A stretch of 64,000 nt of DNA from Galerina marginata (lineage: Eukaryota > Basidiomycota > Agaricomycetes > Agaricales > Galerinaceae): NCBI GenBank assembly GCA_023014335.1, contig JAECYW010000010.1, positions 1,736,001 through 1,800,000 of the forward strand. Direction: 5' to 3'. Position numbers and translations under genes: made by a program. Every line of letters begins with the position of its first letter. Position 1 is the stretch's first letter. Shown piece after piece: positions 20,380 through 30,781 of the stretch. The notes beneath the pieces were generated by a model, which worked only from the letters and a program-made list of their open reading frames with translations, was not told where the DNA came from and did no database searches.

Positions 20380-22310
20380 ATGAAAATGCCAAGGTCGTTC
20401 TTTTTTGAGACCCTCGCATTAATTGTCTTTCGCATTGTCTTTTGCCCTCTTTCGATAACAAGCTCAAGCACAAATGCCACTTCCTCAACGTCGATCCCAA
20501 CTCTCTCAAACCATATTCGTGTCTGGGATAACTTCAACCTCGCTCGGAGCGTTGGTGAACCCGCCTGTCTCGATAATCGGTCTGTCCTCGGTCTCCTTTC
20601 TTCAAGCATTCCTCCACCCACGTTTGGGTTCCATGACTGGTGCATCAGCGTCTCACGTTTCTCCGAGTTTTCCGATCTTGAATGTCTTTGCTACGTCAAA
20701 CCTGGTTCGTACACTGAAGGTGTGTTCTCTTTCTGCTCCTTGTTTTTTTCTCAGTTTTCGGCATGTATTTTCGACGTTGATTCAAAACTCTCGTGCTTTA
20801 TACAATCGTCTCCTTCCCTTCCCTTTCCTTTTCGTCAGCCTTCAGTTGTGACTGATTTTCATACTTGCTCACTTCCCTTCCTTTCAATTTAGATGCAATG
20901 TAACCCTGTCAGCCCTGGGTTGCCTTTGGAGCTTTGAGATGAAGACAACGACTTGGGGTCCTGTCCTCAGATGCGTCAAAAATCGATGGCCAACATGCAA
21001 GTAATCCCCAATGGCCCCAATGAATATATTTCCCAGTCTTCATCCACAAGCACTTCCTTTGATTCCTCTTTATTCGTGCCGTTCGCGCCTTCTCTGTCCT
21101 TCGGTGTCATCAACGGCAGACCCTTCGCTACAATACCCATCATCGCTTCTCCACGGTCAACTCAACACTTCCTGGTATGCTTAATTCAAATTCAAGCCAA
21201 CCAGCCTTTTGTTCTGCGATATTATAGGCGATGAGCACGGGCCTCTTCCCCTAGTTGCCAATGCAGGCGCTGCAGGGCTCGAATGAGCGTGTGGGTTCAT
21301 CCGTATATCCGGCGCGGGATGAGCTTGGGCAGGAGTACGAAACTCCTAAGACGACCTCAGAGGCTGAGGCAGCCTCATCCAAATCGACAAGAATCCACGG
21401 GTCCAGGACAACCGCTTTTAATTAATGGGCTTAGGTCATACGATGGCTGAACGCCTGTTTAAACTCGCCTTCGCGTCTTACGACGCCAGATTTTCCATTC
21501 TCGACATCTTCCTCTCTGGACTTACCTTGACGCAGCTCAAGTCCAAAACCACCCCCTATTTATTTGAAAAGACTGGCTCTGATCGCCTCCCTTCGTCACT
21601 CTCCTTTGACTCTCGACATCTCTATCCCACACACCATCGCACTCAGTATCTTCGAGCATCGACCTTCAGCATCTCACAGCTTCGGGTTTCGAGCCCGGAC
21701 ATCGTCTTCGACAACACCAAGGCTCCTTGGTATCCTCGGTAGCTCCCTCTCTTCCTATGCTTCAACCTCGGCCACGTTCACCCTACAACAAGTGTTCCTC
21801 TGCTTCATTCCTTTGGGATCCACTGCCCACGAGCAGACCTGGCCAGCGCACAAACACATTATGTTTGTCAGAATGAATGAGGTCTTTAAACACGAACAAG
21901 CGTTTTTCTCTCTGAGTCTGGTGTGTATGGATTGTTCCAGTACCCCGAGCTTTTATGGCTTTCTAATTTCTTGTTCCTTCGGTTTAGGTGCAAAGTCGCC
22001 CTGTGGATCTTGGCTGCAAACAATATGAGGGAAATTGCGTCAACAAACACCCGTCCCTGGTACCCCTTGAAACGCGAACCCAAAATTCGACTTAGCACCC
22101 ATATCAAGGGCAATAACATCCAAACACCTACCCTCTTTCCTTCCTCGTCCGCCGCGGTCTTTTTTACTTCTTCCTTCGCTTCTTGGCTGCTCTTTTATAT
22201 GCATCGGCGCCGGGCCCTCCGCCTTAGCCTTTATTACTTCAAGAGCTCAGTTAGAGGAGGCGTAAGACGTCTGTGGAGATGAATATCGACGATTTTGATA
22301 TGAAGCCACA
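20380..22310 (+). pseudogene. Scrambled, decayed fragments of an RA-PH-type gene (block B)
   Basis: Non-coding plus-strand DNA that aligns by eye in pieces to the gene at 37331-45081. About 20470-20720 resembles 39430-39800 (ataacttcaac.., gcatcagcgtc..cgagttt). About 21325-21500 resembles 41880-42190 (caggagtacgaaactcct, gtttaaactcgccttc..tcttacgac). About 21590-21740 resembles 41300-41400, and about 21985-22220 resembles 40100-40450. About 22250-22310 resembles 42620-42690. The order of pieces is not that of the source, many stops interrupt every frame, and no open frame is credible. It converges on the 3' end of DUF6535 copy B. Confidence 0.55.
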
Positions 22311-22649
22311 AGCGCGCATTGTGGTAGAATCGATAAATCTGTTTTTGTACAACATGTCCGTAGATATTTACTGAATGGAAAATAAAATAAGCAGAATGTA
22401 GAATATTGTCGACTCCAGGTTTCGCTAGAGAGTGCTACTAGTACTAGCTGTTACCGTGAGTCTATCGAGTTTTCTTTTGAGAAACGACACGGTTTTTGTC
22501 CTGGATGTAAAGGCAAGGCATATATGTAGAGACGGAGAGTCCAGTGCCGTGAAGAAAGGAGGAATAGGGAAACTGTCGTGAAAATAAAGGCAAAAAATAC
22601 ATAATACGAGGGTGATTTGAGGGGCCGCAGTGAGTATGGTGGTTAGGCT
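22311..22649. repeat. Conserved 3' flank of DUF6535 copy B
   Basis: Contains ctgtttttgtacaacatgtc, tttactgaatggaaaataaa and gctagagagtgctac. These recur next to copies C (30410-30781), D (55845-56060, reversed) and E (62934-63240, reversed). Part of the duplicated unit; may hold the transcript 3' end. Confidence 0.6.
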
Positions 22650-25331
22650 TTAAGCATCGGGGGGTAGTGTAACTCCAGTTAATTCTCTTATGGAAGGACG
22701 GGATCGCATAGAAATTGATGAACCGCCGCGATCGCGAGGGCTGTCTAGAAAATGCCACCATTTGGAAGAAAATCTTTCTGGCTCATCACTGTCGCGACCA
22801 TATATTTCCTCCAGTTCACAGTTGATAATACCGGCGTCTATCGTTCTCTCCTTGTAAGTTCGCATTGCCAATATAAGACCATCCAGGCACGTATGATACG
22901 TTTCTCGATGACGTTTTGTGCCACAGAGGTACAGTCCGGTAAGATAAAACAAGAGGTTCGGCTCTCGGAAGTCTGGCGAGGACATTTGTTCATTCAAATT
23001 GTCCGTTATCATCTGGAAAGTGTCTCTGAATTTTCCTTGTATGGCCGGACGAAGTCCTTCATTTAGGCTGAAGATTTTTTCTAAACTGACGAAAGCGAAA
23101 CAGTTGATTAAGTCGGGAATGTCTGGAAAAGTCTCCAAAGTTCCTCTGGGGGTGTATGGCTTCGGAACGTCTATAGCGCATCGGAAAAATCTCGAAAAAT
23201 GATTGACCCATTGCCACAAGAGGGCTACAGCAATAATATCAGCGGCGAGCGCTATTCAATACCAATTCTCCGACTGAGATAGAAATTCAAACTTACAGTC
23301 ATTATCCTTATCGGCTTCAACTCTGAGCAGTTGACAAAAAAAAGTAGGCAAGATTCCAATGGAAGAAGGCTTGTATTCGCTGTCGTGAATGGCCGGCAAG
23401 AGTCGTGTTGCAAGTTCTAGCTTGTGTTTGTTTAGCCCTTCATCAAAGTCCTTGAACCTGAAAGACTGATGTAGGCTTAGAAGAAAGGAAAACATGTTTT
23501 CTTGATGAAGTATCACTGAAAACCAAAAAGCATGGATGTAGCCTCTTGATTCAAGGGTGGCAATGTTGTAAAAATCTGTGACACAGGGAAATTCACTGAA
23601 CAGCATAATATCTTGGAGATATTGATTGTTTTGGACAACAGTCTGAAGAGGATCATCAAAATCATCACGGAGGAGTATATAGGTCCTTGAACTGGTGACC
23701 CATTCCGAAACTTCAGAAAAGCAGTGGTATTGGGCTGAGAGGGAATTTTTGATCATGTCAGAGTTCTGACTGCTTATATTTGTCATTAGAGCCTGTGCGA
23801 GATCAAATACGGGGGGGTCACTGTCAACATCAACCAGATCACGGGCGTTTGAGCCTTTGTCGAGGTCATAACGTTGCATGAATTGATGTCGCAGTTTCAA
23901 CCAGGCCATATCGAACTCGGACCACGTCTTCTTTGTCCATGTAATCATCACGCAGACAACAAGGTTGACTGGTTTGTTCTCCCATCTAGTCCACAAACTT
24001 TCACCAGTATAAAGTTTGTGACAGAGCTGAATCACCGAGCTTAGCATGACGCGAAATGCATGTGCCTGAGGTGACTTGTATGGACATTGGGATGGCGAGA
24101 TTGGGCTTGTACGACTGTAGGGATAAGGTAGAAACATAAGAATTCCCTGAAGCACCGGAAGCAGAGTGGTAACGACATAGAACAGTAGAACAAGTGTTGT
24201 CACCACGCTGACTGGGATGATCACTGCTATATCACCAAATGCCAACAGGAAATCAATAATGCCAGACAAGAAGAGGACGAGGGCACTCTGGAGGAGCAGG
24301 GGCAGCGCCGTGAAGATTTTGGGAACGTGCCATCTTTTCAATCCATCAGCTCGCATGTTAAAGAGAGCATAGCTGTCCCGAGGTGTCAGGCTTGGGTAGT
24401 TTTGATGCTCTCGGATCCATTGCAGAGAGATAGTGCCGACGAGGACAGTTGCGAGGCTGAGGACGAGACTGATAAACCAGAAATTATTGATGCGGATAGC
24501 CGCCGTTGCGGGCGAGGAATGTGATCCGGGACCTGTGGAAGAAAGAAGGATTGGGATAGGAGTGGTGGTGTTATCAAGACGATTTGCGATGATGGACAGT
24601 AGAGAGATGATGGTGTCGTTCGGGTCGGGCTTGAGTGTTTTGTAAGACTCAATAATAAAAGCTGTAACTACAGCAGAGAAGAGACCAGCCTTATGCATTA
24701 TAATGTGCAGATCGATGATATGAAAAGCAAAGATTGACAGCAACTCACGAATATCAGAAGGTTCTGCACCTCTTCCTTCCAAGCGTTGCATTGCGTCTCG
24801 TCTTTCTTCATCAGAGGCTCCAACAATATACTCCACGGATCACCGTCGGGCTTTGGAGGAGCATATTGAAAATCGTCGTAGATATCCCATATCTTCGGAA
24901 GTTCAGGTTGTTTTTCTTCTTGTTTCTGGGAAGTCATAAGTCAGGACCAATCCAACTGTACTTTGTCGGCTCTATTTACTAACTTGTTCGTCTGGCAACA
25001 CTTCCTGCGGATTCTCAGGTTCAGTCCTCGAGTGGATGGTCTTGGGTGATGCTGACCGCTGGGAGGGCCCAGCCTGTTCCCCCGGGTTGCGCGGAGAGTC
25101 CTCAGAATTCCGATGCCCCGTGTTTGAATGAATGCTCGGGTGTGAATCTCTTTGACTGCGAATTTCAGGCCGTTCTAATACTTCTACCTCGATGTGAGGT
25201 TTCTGAGAAAGATCAATATAGGACGGATAACGCAAAGCAGCTATCTATCCACTCACCGGGTCGTCCAGCAATGACTCCTCCGCGTTCAAGCTCTCCTGCG
25301 GATCCTCTGGCTGGGTAATCGAAGACGACAT
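22650..25331 (-). CDS. DUF6535 multi-pass membrane protein, copy B
   Basis: 812 residues in five exons (minus): 25331-25257, 25202-24984, 24925-24749, 24689-23297, 23224-22650. All junctions keep phase. It lacks one intron: the exons that are separate in the other copies (exons 2 and 3) are fused here, with about five codons around the junction missing (reads NSEDSPRNPGEQAGPS). The DUF6535 core (AGLFSAVVTAFIIESYKTL) opens the long exon and is followed by four hydrophobic segments. The C-terminal region contains FDMAWLKLRHQFMQRYDLDK and ends GVTLPPDA. It is preceded on the same strand by a truncated cofilin copy, as copy D is preceded by the real cofilin gene. Confidence 0.83.
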
Positions 25332-25450
25332 TACACGAGACTTCAGAAAGTTCGAAAGGGCACTTGAGAACGGCGCGCAAGTTGAAATCTTCGGTCAAGA
25401 GAGAAGTGGACGCCTGAGGGGCTGAACAGCTCTGAATAGCTGTATCGCAG

Positions 25451-25456
25451 CACGTG
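25451..25456. promoter_or_regulatory. CACGTG site upstream of DUF6535 copy B
   Basis: 120 bp upstream of the ATG, in the context CACGTGTACCGC. This extended context is shared with copy C and, reversed, with D and E. Confidence 0.5.
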
Positions 25457-26039
25457 TACCGCCGTGGTCGGTCATGATCAAGCTCACGTCAAGCTCTCGG
25501 TTATGTCAAGCCCCAAGTTAAAAACAGAACACGAGTACAGGCATCGAGGTAACACCGCCTGAGGATCCGGAAAGGCGGCATACTTTCTAGACACTGAGGC
25601 AGTCCACTCTAGACAGACATTCGGACGAAGCTGTGATCCAGAAAGAGCCTGAGTTGCATAGGCGCCGACGTGTAGATTAACGATTTTCCTGACAGTGACT
25701 GCGATGGGAGGGAACAAGCAACGAACAGGCGTCTAAATATGGACATGCATCGCCACTTAAAAATGCGAAGTGGGTTCAGAGCAGAGCCGACAACCGCGCG
25801 GACCACAGAAACCCAAGTACCGTACTACTTGGTCAATATCGTCCCGCCTCATGTCCCACCGATTATTTCTTACACCGGATTTATATTTTCATCAATTTAT
25901 CTGAATTTCTGAGATTATTCGTAAATTCAAAAAAGTCGAGCAGTGGACGAATTCAGGAGTCAGCGCTCAGCCTCAGAACACGACGTCAGTGGAAAAGAAC
26001 GGTAGAATATGAAGACATGATTATGTTGCAGATTTCAAC
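25457..26039. repeat. Duplicated promoter region of copy B
   Basis: Contains gctcacgtcaagctctcggt, aagttaaaaacagaacacg and cagtccactctagacagac, shared with the upstream regions of C, D and E. Around 25740 the string catgcatcgccactt matches 52607-52625 upstream of copy D in inverted order, tying this block to the D locus. Confidence 0.55.
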
Positions 26040-26815
26040 TTGAGCTCTTGTGAGGTGCCTGCATCTGGAAAGAAGAGAAAAAGTTAACGGTCAAAGGATC
26101 CAAGTTGATTGCTCGTGTGTGATAGGCTTATCAGAAAACGCAAGTCAGATAATCGATCTCAAGCACAAGTCTATGCTCAAAGACACTCAGCGGTGCCAGC
26201 GCTCAAAATAAAAGAACCTGGCGAAGTGGTATCAGAGAAATAAACGCAGCAATTCGATATAAGAAAAAAAAAGAGGAATTCAATCATAATAATATTCTTC
26301 AATCACTCGACTCTACGCTTGTCTCCGTGGATGTACATTCGGGTCCTTCATAACAGAGGAAAAGAAGAAATGAAAATGAAAATGAGGACAAAGACGCCGC
26401 TGGACGCTTGATGTACCTGGGGTTGATGAATAGAGTTGAGCCCGGAGGAATTCAGGAGGATAAATCGTGCCATACGAAAATGGAAATGGATTCGGCATTG
26501 GAAAAGCAGTTATTTGGCAGATTGACGACGACGATTAGGCTATTTCAGGGCGTCTTAGATTCTCAAGTACCGCAGTTGGATTTGTCCAGAACTGCAAAGG
26601 TGGCGAAATCAGTAATCAGCAATCCATCTCGGGCACGGAGACGCCAGGGGAAGGGGAAGGGGCTCACTATTCTCATGCGCAACCTCTCCCAAGTCGGTTC
26701 CTTGTACTTGGACCGCGATGCCGTTCAGCGCGCGCTTGAGCGCATCTCGAGAGGACACGAACACAATCTTCTGCTTGATTTTCGCGTCATCAGGAGACCT
26801 AATCAAGCTTAATTA
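26040..26815 (-). pseudogene. 5'-truncated cofilin copy with its 3' flank
   Basis: The reverse strand from 26815 downward matches the cofilin gene from the end of its second intron (gattag), through exon 3 (from 26798), the third intron and exon 4 (stop at 26563), and on through more than 400 bp of its 3' flank (52044 to about 52470). Exon 3 still encodes [20 protein letters not shown]. The first two exons are absent, so it cannot make cofilin. Retained introns show it arose by genomic duplication and not by retrotransposition. It lies upstream of DUF6535 copy B just as the real gene lies upstream of copy D. Confidence 0.8.
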
Positions 26816-27019
26816 GTATCTAATCCCAAAACCACCCAGGCCAAGGGAAGGGAAGAGAGATGAACAAGATTAGAAACGCAAAGAGATCCATATGAACACA
26901 CATCTCCATCTCCACTCTGCAACGCAGGACGCCGCTGGGCCCCATCGATAGCACGAAGAGAAACCACGCACCCAAACTCACCAAGACAAAAAGATGATCT
27001 TCAGCTGTTCCGCTTCCCC
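26816..27019. other. Junction between block B and block C
   Basis: About 200 bp between the cofilin breakpoint and the first recognisable RA-PH-like fragment. No coding or repeat signal was seen. Confidence 0.35.
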
Positions 27020-30000
27020 GCGCCCTCCCTCTCGAACTCAGGCAACCCGTTAACGTCGCTCACGATACCCACGAGCCCAGGAAGTGTAGCTCGGCGTTGA
27101 CTACACCAGCTTTGATGCGTCCTCTTTGATATCGTCCATCGCTTCCTCTGCACCAACCGCCAGTCCTGTCGCATCAGACCGTAACTCCAAGCATTTGTTG
27201 GCACTCAACAGACCTCGCAAGTCTTTCGCCTCGAATCCGCCCACCAACAGGCGAGGGGAGAAGAAGGAGAAGGACAACGACAATTATCTGCCGATAAATC
27301 CCGATACGCTCTTCACCACCGGCCTTGGAGCTTGGTGGCTTCCCTTGTGTTGTGGTTGATCTCGCCCCATTCTGCAGGACATCCCTCTTCCTCTACTTGC
27401 AAACGCGGGCACTGCAGGCTCGTATGGGCGGGTTCAGCCATATGTTTGGCGCAGATGAGCTTTAGCAGGAGTACGAAACTCCTACGGCAACCTCAGAGGC
27501 TGAAGCAGCGTCATCCGAAGCGATGGGCTTCGCCTCGATTTTGGACGTAGGTCCAGTCCAAAATCCCTCCGGAAACTTGCAAGATCGTAATCAGTCAGGA
27601 AGTGAACAGGCAACGGCACATGTAATGACGCCTGGTTCTGGCTGGCTGTCGTACTCCTAGGACCGTATATTGTTTCTGATTGGTGAGCGTGCTGTAGTTC
27701 TGTTGAGTAACTTTGTTATTTGGGAGATGAAGAAAAAATGAAGGGTTTAGTTACAGATGCGAGGGCTATCCTTTGGATTGAGCTTGAGAGCGGCTGCAGC
27801 CTAGTGTGGATGAGACGTGAGCGGAGTGGTCGAGTAAATGTTGAAACGACAGCGACGAAAGTAGGTTCGATTGAAATGAATATATTTGGAATGATTGCCG
27901 AAGACAACGCTTTGTCTGACCACCAGAGCAGCAGGAGGGACACTGAGAAACCACGCATCTTCAGGGCCATAGTCCCTTTCTGCAGGTCCAACATTTTCGA
28001 GACTGTGTAATGTTGACTTACGATGCTACCAACAAGCTCAAGGACGAACGTCAACGCGTCAGTGCTTCAGTATTCCTTCTCGGTCTTGTCTAGCACGACC
28101 CCTCCCCCCGGGTTTGTCATCCCTCCCCATTCGCGAGCTTGCTCAACTTTCCGGCCTCGGAAACCCTTGCTAGATTGAAGGTGGGTTGCTCTGTGTCGGC
28201 TTGGTTTTTTCTTCATATTCGACGTTTGTTGATCCGTGGATGGTGGTTATGATGTTGTTTCATGCTTCATGACGAGGTTGAATGGGAACGACTGAGCTGG
28301 GAGTGCATGAGCCCGTTCTGGGCCGTTCCCTCTTTTTTTTGCGCATTTTTCCATTTTGATTTCTAAATTTCGGGCATGTTGTCGTCTTTTGCTGCAAGTT
28401 ATGCACCGTCTCTTCCCTTTCTTTCTTTCAATCCCTGTATTCTTAACTCCTACTTTCTTTTTAGATCTGCAAAGGTCCCATTATTGCTAGACTGCCCTAC
28501 GAGTCTTGTGATAACTTACCGCCTGATGATGAAGCGGTCTCAAATGACTGTCGCTCATCTTTTGAGCCTTAAGTCGATATCAAGTTCACCTCGACACGTA
28601 ACACAGCAAGATTTGGGCGATTCCATCAAGACTCGACCCGCACAATGCCAACATCGATTACTCTACAGTGCCTCTCGTCGTATCTGTGTTGATATCACCA
28701 ACCTCGTCTACAGCAGCCCTGTACCGTGGAGGGATCGTGCCTACGCCTGCACGTCCGATGGCAGTGCCGAACCCAAGATGCCCCTGGTCCTACCGAGCAA
28801 AACTTCGCGCTGAGTTCAGTCATGGAGGATATGGAGATAGTGCCCCCACCACCTTTCGCCTGCTCCATCCAGTAACGATCCTTCATCAACGCATAACCCC
28901 CAATTATTCGCGGGCATCCATTGAACTGCACTTCTTTGCTAGTCGCCGGACGAAGTTGCTTGACTTACCCTTTATGCAGACTTCGGCATGCGACCAGAAG
29001 CAGATGACTTTAGCGGCAGTTTTCAAGTATAGGGACGCTATTGCAGTGAGAATCAGGCTGGAATTTTCGATCGAGGATGGGCATCGCGATGGGAGGCAGA
29101 GAGAGCCGTTGAAATGGAAACCAAGAAGAGACGCCGATGCCAGCTACGGCGACGTTTGGGACCCTTGTATGGACAAGCAACGATGAATCGATGAATCGTC
29201 TCCTGACAGCGTAACAAGATCCGGAACTAGTCGAACGACTCCAGTGGTATCACTTCAAACTCTAAGGCCTATTCTCCAACTCAGCTATCGGGTGTTCGAT
29301 CTTCCTTCGCCACTCTTGTTTTCCATGACATCTCTATCCCACACACCATCGCCCTCGGTCTCTTCCTGCATTGTCATTCAGCTCGTTACAGCACCAGTTT
29401 TCGAGTCCGGACATCGACATCGACATCACCAACACCCCTTGGTATCCTCAGTAGCCTCCCTCTCTTCAACTGTGCTTCAACATCGGCCTCGTCCACGTCA
29501 CATCAAGTATCACTCGCTTCACGCCTTTAGGCTCTACTGCCCGCGAGCAGACCTGGCTGGTGCAAAAACACACCATGTTCGTCATGAGGTATTTTAAGTA
29601 CGAAGAAGGTGTCTTCTCTGATTTTGGTATGTATGTATGGATTGCTACAGTACATCGAGCTTTTTCTGGGTGTGCTAATTTTTCTTTCCTTCAGATTAGG
29701 TGCGAAGTTTCCCTGTAGATCGTGGCTTGAAACAATATATGGGAGGAATTGCGTCAACATCTATCTATCCCTGGTACGCCACTTGAAATCGGAATTCTCG
29801 TCAAAACCGCGACTTAGCACCCATGTTAAGGCTAATGATGTCCAAACACCATGCCCTCTCTCCGTCCTTGTGTATCATCACACCACGGTCTCTTTTACTG
29901 CCATGTCCTTTGCTTCTTCGCCCGCTCTTTCGTTTGCATTGTCGTCAAATACCCCTCCGAGTCCGAAGTCCGAAGTTCGACTCAACACTTTCTAGCTAGA

Positions 30001-30410
30001 CAAATGGAACAGGACACAGGAGAACGAGGTGAGCAGCATTGGCGTGTCCAAGGCGACTGCGTTTATTGATGGGGTAATTTAGACAGGGATTGGACGTGTA
30101 CTTCTCTGGATCCACTGCCAACACAATTTAAGTTTAAAGCTATCTATACCGGTACAAATACCGTAACACGCACCACTCGGAAAGACTTGAGAGAGCCTGA
30201 GCACTCGGCGGCAAATGCAATCACACCTGGTTCTGGCATGACTGCGCAGACAACCCTCCTCACCTCTTTTCCGGTGGGGGGTTTGAGTGGATATTGTCGC
30301 CTCTGGCTTTATCTGGCTTTATGACTGAGCTCAATTAAAGGAGGCGGAAGATGCCAGTGAAGATGAGTATCGATGGCTTTGATATAAAGGCACAAACGCG
30401 CATTTTGGTA
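27020..30410 (+). pseudogene. Scrambled, decayed fragments of an RA-PH-type gene (block C)
   Basis: The largest of the degraded copies. 27040-27160 resembles 39350-39475 (ctcacgatacccacgagccc, then cccaggaagtgta). 27400-27520 resembles 41820-41955 (gcaggagtacgaaactcct). 28460-28530 resembles the intron-exon 3 border at 40110-40185 (gataacttaccgcctgatga against gataacctaccctcggatga). 29120-29165 resembles 41070-41100 (gccagctacggcgacgtttg). 29300-29400 resembles 41320-41400, 29690-29990 resembles 40110-40575, and 30050-30410 resembles 42090-42690. Some source parts appear twice, so rearrangement followed or accompanied duplication. No frame survives. Confidence 0.6.
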
Positions 30411-30781
30411 GTATCAATAAATCTGTTTTTGTACAACATGTCCATAGATGTTTACTGAATGGAAAATAAAATAAACAGAACTGTAGAATCTTGTTGATTC
30501 GAGGTGTCGCTAGAGAGTGCTACGGGCTGCTTTCATGAATCTATGGACTTTTCTACAGGAACGACATGGTTTTTGTCCTGGATGGAAAGACAGAGCGTTA
30601 TAAAGATGGAGTGGTTCAGTGCCAAGAGGCAAGGGGCGAAACGGAGAGAGCAAAGGCAAAACAATACATAACGCGATCGAAGGGACCGCAGTGAGTATGG
30701 TGGCTAGGCTTGAAGGATCGGGTGGTGGTCCAGTAACTCCGCTAGTTCTCTTATGGAAGGACGGGATCGCATAGAAATTGA
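30411..30781. repeat. Conserved 3' flank of DUF6535 copy C
   Basis: Same sequence family as 22311-22649. It includes what was coding sequence for the C-terminal 20 or so residues in the other copies, now downstream of a premature stop. Confidence 0.55.

Noticed and set aside
20380..22290. Frames such as 20380-20892 and 21564-22028 as real genes
   Set aside because: They fall inside decayed RA-PH-like DNA, overlap one another in different frames and have no splice support.
26408..26812. Plus-strand 134-codon frame
   Set aside because: It is antisense to the truncated cofilin copy; the coding similarity is on the minus strand.
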